Source: Rhodospirillaceae bacterium
GTDB lineage: Bacteria; Pseudomonadota; Alphaproteobacteria; Rhodospirillales; Magnetospirillaceae
Assembly: GCA_030151865.1 (NCBI GenBank)
Contig: JASLCK010000256.1
Span: 1 to 10,118 of the forward strand
Direction: 5' to 3'
DNA: 10,118 bases
In this document: piece after piece, positions 1 to 5,380 of the stretch
How positions within the stretch are numbered: the first letter of the stretch is position 1
Layout: the number at the start of each line of letters is the position of its first letter
Notes under the pieces: model-generated
The model's database searches: none
What the model was told of the DNA's origin: nothing
The model's input: only the letters and a program-made list of their open reading frames with translations
Position numbers and translations under genes: made by a program

Positions 1-147
1 GCGGGCACCCGGTTCAAAGGTGACGATGGCGCCGCCGATCCGGGCTGGGGCGGTGCCGCTGAACGGGCTGTCTATGCGCACAGTGCCGGTGAAGTAATCG
101 GCAGGGCCTGGGATCGATGGCAGGCTGCCGCAGCGGGTGATGTTCAT
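1..147 (-). CDS. Cupin-domain protein, N-terminal 49 residues only (cut by window edge)
   Basis: The minus strand is open from an ATG at 147 to the left edge (49 codons, no stop). It begins MNITRCGSLPSIPGPADYFT and continues with GTVRIDSPF and VTFEPGAR. This matches from memory the start of small cupin proteins, where TFEPGAR is followed by a metal-binding HTHP-type strand; the metal site itself would lie outside the window. An AGGA lies 11 bases upstream of the ATG, a rather distant ribosome binding site. The gene is divergent from the LysR-type regulator at 263, the usual layout for a LysR target. Such small cupins are often annotated as dioxygenase- or carboxymuconolactone-decarboxylase-like, but the substrate cannot be told. 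Family call fairly likely; function unknown. Confidence 0.7.
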   Translation of the reverse strand, partial: MNITRCGSLPSIPGPADYFTGTVRIDSPFSGTAPARIGGAIVTFEPGAR

Positions 148-207
148 GGTCGATCTGGTCCTGTTTCAAGGGGGCAGGAAACGTTCTGGCATTACTCTAG
201 CCACTGC

Positions 208-231
208 CTATCCATCAAATTAGATGGTAAG
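208..231. promoter_or_regulatory. Dyad in the cupin/LysR intergenic region, candidate LysR operator
   Basis: The 115-bp gap between the divergent cupin and lysR starts contains CCATCAAATTAGATGG (212-227). Its arms CCATC and GATGG flank a self-complementary AATT, and the symmetry extends imperfectly to 208-231. It is the most AT-rich and most symmetrical piece of the gap, 31 bp before the lysR start. LysR-type proteins usually bind such interrupted dyads to repress themselves and activate the divergent gene. Binding is inferred from position and symmetry only. Confidence 0.45.
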
Positions 232-262
232 ACTTGCATGAACTTATGAGCAGGATTCATGA

Positions 263-1156
263 ATGGAACGGGGCGCGGTCAGCGATCTGTTGGTGTTTCT
301 GGCGGTGGCGCGGGAACGCAGCTTTACCCGGGCGGCGGCCCAGTTGGGGCTGTCGCAATCGGCGCTCAGCCATATCGTGCGGGGATTGGAAACCAGACTG
401 GGGGTGCGGCTGTTAAACCGGTCCACCCGCAGCGTATCGCCCACCCAAGCGGGGGAACGATTGCTGCAATCCCTGGGGCCAAAGTTCGAAGAAATCGATG
501 CCGAACTGGCGGCATTGGGCGAATTTCGCGACAAACCCCGCGGGGTGATCCGCATTACCTCGGCGGAACATGCGGCGCAAACCATCTTATGGCCGAAGCT
601 GGCGCGGTTTCTGCCGCAATACCCGGACATCCAGGTCGAAATCGTCACCGATTACGGCCTGACGGATATCGTCGCCGAACGCTATGACGCGGGTGTTCGC
701 TTAGGCGAGCAGGTGGCCAAGGATATGATCGCGGTGCGTATCGGCCCCGATCTGCGCATGGCGGTGGTGGGTGCGCCGTCTTATCTGGCGGGCCGGACCC
801 GACCCACTATGCCCCAGGATTTGCTGGGGCATGTCTGCATCAATCTGCGACTGCCGACCTATGGCGGGCTGCTGGTCTGGGATTTTGAGAAGGACGGCAA
901 GGAACTGAAGGTCCATGTGGACGGCCAGTTGGTCTTCAATATCGGTTCGCAAATCCTGACCGCCGCACTGGACGGTTTCGGTTTGGCCTTTTTGCCCGAA
1001 GACATGGTGGCCGACGCGGTGGCCGATGGCCGTCTGGTGCGTGTGCTGGAAGAATGGTGTCCGCCGTTTCAGGGCTATCACCTTTATTATCCCAGCCGCC
1101 GCCAAACTTCGTCCGCCTTTGCCTTGTTGGTCGAAGCGTTGCGTCACCGGGATTGA
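263..1156 (+). CDS. LysR-type transcriptional regulator
   Basis: A 297-residue protein of normal length for the family. The winged helix-turn-helix occupies about residues 8-66: FTRAAAQLGLSQSALSHIVR is the recognition region, followed by GLETRLGVRLLNRSTRSVSP and TQAG, all classic LysR signatures. The substrate-binding-like effector domain spans about 92-295, beginning GVIRIT and including the DIVAERYDAGVRLGE segment typical of the AaeR/PgrR/DhmR-like branch. The ATG at 263 is chosen because AGGA (252-255) lies 7 bases upstream and the protein starts in register with the family. It is divergent from a cupin gene, its most probable target, and ends 9 bp from the end of ctrA. Nothing ties it to motility, so it probably marks the edge of the flagellar locus. 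The inducer cannot be inferred. Confidence 0.93.
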   Translation: MERGAVSDLLVFLAVARERSFTRAAAQLGLSQSALSHIVRGLETRLGVRLLNRSTRSVSPTQAGERLLQSLGPKFEEIDAELAALGEFRDKPRGVIRITSAEHAAQTILWPKLARFLPQYPDIQVEIVTDYGLTDIVAERYDAGVRLGEQVAKDMIAVRIGPDLRMAVVGAPSYLAGRTRPTMPQDLLGHVCINLRLPTYGGLLVWDFEKDGKELKVHVDGQLVFNIGSQILTAALDGFGLAFLPEDMVADAVADGRLVRVLEEWCPPFQGYHLYYPSRRQTSSAFALLVEALRHRD

Positions 1157-1165
1157 AACGAAAGC

Positions 1166-1876
1166 TCAGCCCGCCTTGGCCTGCTCGGCGGTGCCGTGAT
1201 CGTCGGGATCGCGCAGCACATAGCCGCGGCCCCACACGGTTTCGATATAATTGTCACCCTTGGCGGCCGCCGACAGCTTTTTGCGCAGCTTGCAGATGAA
1301 GACGTCGATGATCTTCAGCTCCGGCTCGTCAATGCCACCATACAGGTGGTTCAGAAACTGTTCCTTGGTCAGGGTCTGGCCCTTGCGCAGCGACAGCAGT
1401 TCAAGAATACCGTATTCCTTGCCGGTCAGATGCAGGGGTTCGCCCCCGACCTCGACGGTGCGGGCATCCAGATTGACGGTCAGGCGGCCGGTTTGGATGA
1501 TCGATTGGCTATGGCCCTTGGACCGGCGGACAATGGCCTGAATGCGGGCCACCAACTCGGCGCGGTCGAACGGCTTGGTCAGATAATCATCGGCACCGAA
1601 GCCCAGGCCTTTGACCTTTTTGTCGGCATCCGACAGGCCCGACAGGATCAGCACCGGGGTTTGGACGCGCGCGGCCCGCAGACGGCGCAGCACTTCGTAG
1701 CCGTCCATGTCGGGCAAAACCAGATCCAAGAGGATGATGTCGTAATCATAGAGCTTGCCGATTTCCAGACCGTCTTCGCCCAGCGCGGTGCAGTCGACCA
1801 CCATCCCTTCGGCCTTGAGCGTCAGTTCAAGGCTTTTCGAGGTCAGAGAGTCGTCTTCGACGATCAGCACGCGCAT
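1166..1876 (-). CDS. ctrA: CtrA, cell-cycle and flagellar response regulator (OmpR/PhoB family)
   Basis: A 236-residue master regulator of alphaproteobacteria that binds TTAA-N7-TTAAC boxes; outside Caulobacter it often mainly controls motility. The receiver domain (1-118) has acidic pocket D8/D9, phospho-acceptor D51 (LLDLVLPDMDGYE), S79 and K101 (ADDYLTKPF). The VVRRSKGH linker leads to a winged-helix domain with LTGKEYGILELLSLRKG, FLNHLYGG, DEPELKIIDVFICKLRKKL and ETVWGRGYVLRDP, all diagnostic of CtrA. The start at 1876 (MRVLIVEDD) is the family start, with GGAAAG upstream; an upstream ATG at 1972 would add 32 atypical residues. A weak promoter-like pair (TTGCCA at 1943-1938, TATAGA at 1922-1917, spacing 15) lies upstream. 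The C-terminus is KAG, not the Ala-Ala of Caulobacter CtrA. Divergent from fliI, convergent with lysR. Confidence 0.97.
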   Translation of the reverse strand: MRVLIVEDDSLTSKSLELTLKAEGMVVDCTALGEDGLEIGKLYDYDIILLDLVLPDMDGYEVLRRLRAARVQTPVLILSGLSDADKKVKGLGFGADDYLTKPFDRAELVARIQAIVRRSKGHSQSIIQTGRLTVNLDARTVEVGGEPLHLTGKEYGILELLSLRKGQTLTKEQFLNHLYGGIDEPELKIIDVFICKLRKKLSAAAKGDNYIETVWGRGYVLRDPDDHGTAEQAKAG

Positions 1877-1963
1877 TGATTGCTTTCCAGGACGTGGGAA
1901 ACCGGAACAGAAAAAATCTATAGCCGCGTCAAGCCGCTGGCAAGTCACCAGAAGAAGAACGAA

Positions 1964-1979
1964 GTTTACCAAGCTTTAA
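1964..1979 (-). promoter_or_regulatory. CtrA-binding box between ctrA and fliI
   Basis: Read on the minus strand the site is TTAAAGCTTGGTAAAC. It matches the full CtrA consensus TTAA-N7-TTAAC with one mismatch; on the plus strand it reads TTTA-N7-TTAAG. It lies 88 bp before the ctrA ATG and 44 bp before the preferred fliI GTG. On the fliI side a GCTAGCC (1989-1995), resembling the alphaproteobacterial -10 consensus GCTANAWC, sits about 10 bp beyond the box. That is the layout of CtrA-activated class II flagellar promoters, with the box over the -35. The box could therefore serve fliIJ activation, ctrA autoregulation, or both. Motif seen directly; function inferred. Confidence 0.6.
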
Positions 1980-2008
1980 GGGGATGGCGCTAGCCTGTAG
2001 GTCGGTGG

Positions 2009-2025
2009 AAAAGGGTGCGAAAGTG
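2009..2025 (+). promoter_or_regulatory. Ribosome binding site deciding a GTG start for fliI
   Basis: GAAAAGGG (2008-2015) lies 7 bases before GTG 2023. The in-frame ATG at 1984 has AAGGGG touching it with no spacing. It also lies only 5 bp past the CtrA box, probably upstream of the transcription start. The GTG start gives a protein beginning fMet-AFLVKSLISDLERV, where the family's first helix normally starts. Confidence 0.55.
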
Positions 2026-3342
2026 GCTTTTCTTGTAAAATCATTAATAAGTGACCTGGAACGCGTGCAGACTGTGCGCTATTTCGGCAAGGTCGAAGGG
2101 GTGCAGGGTTTGCTGGTGGAAGCCAGCGGACTGCGTCATGCCTTGTCGGTGGGCGACCGCTGCCAGATCCTGGCCCGCGACCGTAAGGTGATGTGCGAGG
2201 CGGTTGGCTTCCGCCAGGGGCGCGCCTTGCTGATGCCTTTTACCACCCTGGACGGCGTCGGCTTGGGTTGCCGGGTCGAGGTGTCGGACGGCAATCCCGT
2301 GCTTTATCCCCATCCCGGTTGGCTGGGCCGCGTCATCAACGCCCTGGGCGAGCCGGTGGATGGTTTGGGGCCGCTGCCGGTGGGCGATGTGCCCTATCCG
2401 GTGCGGGCCATGCCGCCGTCGGCCCATTCCCGTCAGCGGGTGGCGGGCAAGATCGATCTGGGCGTGCGGGCGATGAATGCCTTTCTGACCGTCTGCCGCG
2501 GTCAGCGTATGGGTATCTTCGCCGGGTCGGGCGTCGGCAAGTCGTCGCTACTGTCGATGATGGCCAAGCATACGTCGGCGGATATTTCGGTACTGGGGCT
2601 GATCGGCGAACGTGGCCGCGAAGCCCGCGAATTCATCGAAGACGATCTGGGTCCTGAAGGCATGGCGCGCAGCGTCGTGGTGGTGGCGACTTCGGACGAA
2701 TCGGCCTTGCTGCGGCGTCAGGCGGCTTATACCACCCTGGCGGTGTCCGAATATTTCCGCGATCTCAAGCGCGATGTGCTGTGCCTGATGGACTCGGTCA
2801 CCCGCTTTGCCATGGCGCAACGCGAGATCAGCCTGTCGGTGGGTGAACCGCCCGCCAGCAAGGGCTATACCCCCACCGTCTTCGCCGAACTGCCGCGCCT
2901 GTTGGAACGTGCCGGTCCGGGGGCGGAAGGGCAGGGATCGATCACCGGCCTGTTCACCGTGTTGGTGGATGGCGACGATCATAACGAACCCATCGCCGAC
3001 GCCGTGCGCGGTATTCTGGACGGCCACGTCGTGCTGGATCGTTCGATCGGCGAGCGTGGGCGCTATCCGGCCATCAACATCATGCGCAGCGTGTCACGAA
3101 CCATGCCCGGCTGTAACAGCCAGGAGGAAAACGCCCTGGTGTCGCGTGCCCGGCGTTTGCTGTCCACCTATGACGACATGGCCGAACTGATCCGTCTGGG
3201 GGCCTATCGTCAGGGCACCGATCCGGCGGTGGACGAGGCCATTCATTATTATCCCCGGCTGGAGGCCTTTTTGGCGCAGCGCAAGAACGAAGCCACCGAT
3301 CTGGCCACCAGTTACCAGATGTTGGCCGAAGCCCTGCAATGA
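2023..3342 (+). CDS. fliI: FliI, flagellum-specific type III export ATPase
   Basis: A cytoplasmic F1-beta-like ATPase that forms a hexamer at the export gate and helps unload export substrates. From the GTG start it has 439 residues, normal for FliI. The N-terminal beta-barrel runs over about residues 15-85, with YFGKVEGVQGLLVEASG. Then come LGRVINALGEPVDGLGPLP, the Walker A loop AGSGVGKSS (Lys173, codon at 2539), the catalytic-glutamate motif LIGERGREAREF (Glu196), and Walker B VLCLMDS (Asp257). GEPPASKGYTPTVFAELP and RYPAINIMRSVSR follow, both typical of type III ATPases. An extra 13 residues are possible from ATG 1984 but are less likely. It is followed 20 bp later by fliJ and preceded by a CtrA box, so fliIJ is probably a CtrA-controlled class II operon. 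No fliH is in the window. Confidence 0.96.
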   Translation: MAFLVKSLISDLERVQTVRYFGKVEGVQGLLVEASGLRHALSVGDRCQILARDRKVMCEAVGFRQGRALLMPFTTLDGVGLGCRVEVSDGNPVLYPHPGWLGRVINALGEPVDGLGPLPVGDVPYPVRAMPPSAHSRQRVAGKIDLGVRAMNAFLTVCRGQRMGIFAGSGVGKSSLLSMMAKHTSADISVLGLIGERGREAREFIEDDLGPEGMARSVVVVATSDESALLRRQAAYTTLAVSEYFRDLKRDVLCLMDSVTRFAMAQREISLSVGEPPASKGYTPTVFAELPRLLERAGPGAEGQGSITGLFTVLVDGDDHNEPIADAVRGILDGHVVLDRSIGERGRYPAINIMRSVSRTMPGCNSQEENALVSRARRLLSTYDDMAELIRLGAYRQGTDPAVDEAIHYYPRLEAFLAQRKNEATDLATSYQMLAEALQ

Positions 3343-3362
3343 TCGGGGCGGGGCGCTAGGCG

Positions 3363-3806
3363 ATGGCGAAAAAAGCCAAGGACATGGATGCCCTGCTGCG
3401 CCTGAACCGCTGGACGGTGGACGAGCGGCAGCGTGAGTTGGGGGTGCTGCAGGCGCGTGAGGAGGAATTCATCACCCTGGGTGAAATCCTTGAACAGCAA
3501 ATGCAGAAAGAACAGAAGGTGGTGGAGATGGACCCCACCAGCGCCGGTCTGGTGTTCGGGGCCTTTGCCATGGAACATCGTCGCCGCCGCGAGCAACTGG
3601 CCCAGGCCATGCTTGAACTGCGCGCCGAGATCGAAGCCGCCCGCGACCGTCTGGCCGCCGCCTTTCGTCAATTGAAGGTGTACGAAGAAGTCCAAGCCAA
3701 GCGTGCCCGCCAGGAACGCGAGGAAGAGGCCCACAAGGAACAACAAATTCTGGATGAAATCGGCCAAATCCAGCACCGCCGCCGCCATCAGCAGGATAAT
3801 GATTAA
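3363..3806 (+). CDS. fliJ: FliJ, flagellar export ATPase stalk/chaperone-escort protein
   Basis: A 147-residue, highly charged, almost wholly helical protein, of normal FliJ length. Two long amphipathic helices (about 5-55 and 67-137), rich in Glu, Arg, Gln and Ala, are separated by a short turn (DPTSAGLVFG). This is the antiparallel coiled-coil hairpin of FliJ, which inserts into the FliI hexamer and contacts the cytoplasmic part of FlhA. It has no cysteine and no membrane segment. Sequence is poorly conserved in this family, so the call leans on length, coiled-coil shape and position 20 bp after fliI. An AGG lies just before the ATG. Its TAA overlaps, tail to tail, the stop of the J-domain gene on the other strand (shared TTAA, 3803-3806). 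Confidence 0.88.
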   Translation: MAKKAKDMDALLRLNRWTVDERQRELGVLQAREEEFITLGEILEQQMQKEQKVVEMDPTSAGLVFGAFAMEHRRRREQLAQAMLELRAEIEAARDRLAAAFRQLKVYEEVQAKRARQEREEEAHKEQQILDEIGQIQHRRRHQQDND

Positions 3807-5296
3807 TTATCCATATAGCTTTCCATCGGCAACGGGCGCGATTGTCCGGGGCCGTCGCCGGGGGGCGGCAGGGTCAATTCCAGTTCCTGACGCTTGCCGC
3901 TGCGGCTGCTGGTTTGGAAGACCTGGGCCGTCGGCACGATAAAGGTTTGCATGTCCTGTAAGAACAGGCCGCAGGCGCGGCTGTAATCCTCGCCCGTGGC
4001 GAACACGGCGCGGAAGGTTCCGTCGGGAATGCCGTCGATCATGGCGGGCGTATCGGCGGCGACGAAAAAGGCCAGCAGGGTGCGGCCATTGGGGGTCTTC
4101 AGGCGCACCACCACATCTTCGCCGGTTTGATTGTCCACCTTCAGACGATGCTCGCCGCCCGTGCGGCGCATCAGCACGTCGCCGGTTTCCGGCGGCTGGC
4201 CGCGCTGATCGACGCACCAGCGGTCACGGGGCGCCTGTCCGCCGCCGCCGAACAGAAAGCGCGTCGGGACATAGCCGGTCACACCAGCCGGGGTCAGGAT
4301 GCGCGCCCATTCCCCGCCTTGTACGCTGTCCATGACCTGCACCGTGGAAAACCGGTCCAACAGCGCGATCACCGGCTGATTGCCGCCGGGCGATTGGCGC
4401 ACCTTCAGGACGTCGATGGCAACATGCCGGGTTTCCCCCACCTGGGCGGGATGCACGGTAATGCCGCTGGTGGCGCTGTCGGTCTGGTCGCGGAAAAAGG
4501 TTGCCGCCACCGCCACCGCGATAACGCCCGCCAGGGCCAGCAGCGGCAGACTTTGCACATAAGACGACAGGCCGATACGCCAGCGGTTCTTCAGACGGCG
4601 CGGCTGTTCCCCGGCGGCTGACGCCAGTTTGGCGATCTGGATGCGGTCCTGGTCGTCCTGGGCGAATTGCTGGGCCTGTTCGGCCAGGGACCGGGCGATG
4701 TCGCCTTCGTCGCGGGCCAGAAAGGCGCGGGCCTGATGCAGCAGAACCCAAAGATTGTCGGCGCGCGGTCGGTCGCCGCCCTTCATGTTGATCCACAGGG
4801 CTTTTAAGGTGCGCCATGGCCCGGCAGGCGACCACCAGCCGGTCAACCAGTTGGCGGTACTGGTCAAAATCGCCGTGCGGTCGGCGCAATCCCGGCAGAA
4901 AATGCCGCGAATCCGGCTGCTGTGGCAGCGCACCAGGGTGCTTTTTACCCTGTGGAATTCGATGTAGCGGGGCTGGGCGGTGATCTTGCCGCACCGCACG
5001 CAGGTCAGCGGCGATGGGTTGGGATCATCGGGATTGATCAGCCGGGCAGGCACCGGCAGCTTGGCGCTGGCGTCATAACGGCGCTTCAGCTTGGGGTCTT
5101 TCAGAATCCCCCAAGCCTCGGAAACCTGCAGAAATTCAATGCGTGCTTCGTCATTGGGATTGAAGTCGGGGTGAAGAATCTTCGCCTTATGCCGATACGC
5201 CGCCTTGATCTCGGCGGGGTCAGCCAACGGTCCAACACCCAAGGCGGCATAATAGCCTTTGGGATCGGATGGCGTGGTATGGCTGTTTTCGAACAT
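3803..5296 (-). CDS. Membrane-anchored J-domain protein with zinc ribbon and SH3-like domain
   Basis: A 497-residue multidomain protein with no name known to me. A J domain spans about 14-76 (YYAALGV, KAAYRHKAKILHPDFNP, RRYDA) and keeps the HPD triad (42-44) that stimulates Hsp70 ATPase. A Cys4-type ribbon follows (C99-x2-C102, C134-x2-C137, with another Cys at 124), then a tryptophan-rich stretch (150-168) and a TPR-like helical pair (181-228). A basic segment (232-240) precedes a single hydrophobic span (about 248-268), predicting an inside N-terminus. Outside would lie a bacterial SH3-like domain (292-348; LKVRQSPGG, GEWARI, GYVPTRFL) and a beta-sandwich (about 382-476; IPDGTFRAVFATGEDY). 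It has its own sigma-54-like promoter and lies between fliJ and the FliK-like gene. A role as an Hsp70 co-chaperone at the membrane, possibly in flagellar assembly, is inference. It is not a standard DnaJ, as it lacks the G/F and CxxCxGxG regions. Confidence 0.85.
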   Translation of the reverse strand: MFENSHTTPSDPKGYYAALGVGPLADPAEIKAAYRHKAKILHPDFNPNDEARIEFLQVSEAWGILKDPKLKRRYDASAKLPVPARLINPDDPNPSPLTCVRCGKITAQPRYIEFHRVKSTLVRCHSSRIRGIFCRDCADRTAILTSTANWLTGWWSPAGPWRTLKALWINMKGGDRPRADNLWVLLHQARAFLARDEGDIARSLAEQAQQFAQDDQDRIQIAKLASAAGEQPRRLKNRWRIGLSSYVQSLPLLALAGVIAVAVAATFFRDQTDSATSGITVHPAQVGETRHVAIDVLKVRQSPGGNQPVIALLDRFSTVQVMDSVQGGEWARILTPAGVTGYVPTRFLFGGGGQAPRDRWCVDQRGQPPETGDVLMRRTGGEHRLKVDNQTGEDVVVRLKTPNGRTLLAFFVAADTPAMIDGIPDGTFRAVFATGEDYSRACGLFLQDMQTFIVPTAQVFQTSSRSGKRQELELTLPPPGDGPGQSRPLPMESYMDN

Positions 5297-5310
5297 CTCT
5301 GGCGTGGTAT
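5270..5310 (-). repeat. 11-bp direct repeats flanking the J-domain gene start
   Basis: TGGCGTGGTAT occurs at 5270-5280 and again at 5300-5310, exactly 30 bp apart. On the coding strand one ATACCACGCCA lies 3 bp before the ATG and the other covers codons 6-9. They sit about +28 and +58 relative to the transcription start predicted from the sigma-54 element, so they could be a paired protein-binding site. Chance cannot be ruled out. Confidence 0.4.
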
Positions 5311-5313
5311 CCG

Positions 5314-5330
5314 ACCGCCCCCACGGCGGT
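5314..5330 (-). repeat. GC-rich hairpin in the leader of the J-domain gene
   Basis: ACCGCC and GGCGGT form a perfect 6-bp stem around a 5-base loop. The hairpin falls in the predicted 42-base leader of the J-domain mRNA, between an AGAGGA (5336-5331) and the start codon. There is no T-run on either strand, so it does not look like an intrinsic terminator. It could affect translation or mRNA stability. Confidence 0.4.
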
Positions 5331-5347
5331 TCCTCTAGGTCTTACAG

Positions 5348-5364
5348 AAGCAAGCGCCGTGCCG
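5348..5364 (-). promoter_or_regulatory. Sigma-54 (-24/-12) promoter for the J-domain gene
   Basis: The minus strand reads CGGCACGGCGCTTGCTT. The sigma-54 consensus is TGGCACG-N4-TTGCW, so only the first base differs. The invariant GG (5363-5362) and GC (5351-5350) have the required 12-base offset. Transcription should start near 5338, giving a leader of about 42 bases before the ATG at 5296. The site lies in the only gap of any size on the minus strand, 17 bp after the FliK-like stop codon. Sigma-54 promoters in alphaproteobacteria are typical of late (class III) flagellar genes. The motif is seen directly; activity and the activator are inferred. Confidence 0.62.
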
Positions 5365-5380
5365 TTTTCGGGGTTTCGGC

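Noticed and set aside
187..201. Sigma-54-like TGGCA...TAGC upstream of lysR
   Set aside because: The GG/GC spacing fits but three of the other consensus bases are wrong, and LysR-type genes are rarely sigma-54 dependent.
1877..1972. Upstream ATG extending CtrA by 32 residues
   Set aside because: The family starts at MRVLIVEDD; the extension would run through the promoter region up to the CtrA box.
1984..2022. ATG at 1984 as the fliI start
   Set aside because: It has no properly spaced ribosome binding site and lies just beside the CtrA box; GTG 2023 has AAGGG at 7 bases and fits the family N-terminus. Not fully excluded.
5314..5330. The GC-rich hairpin as a rho-independent terminator of the flhA-flhF-flhG-fliK-like operon
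   Set aside because: No T-run follows the stem on either strand, and it lies downstream of the predicted sigma-54 start, which would block the gene it precedes.
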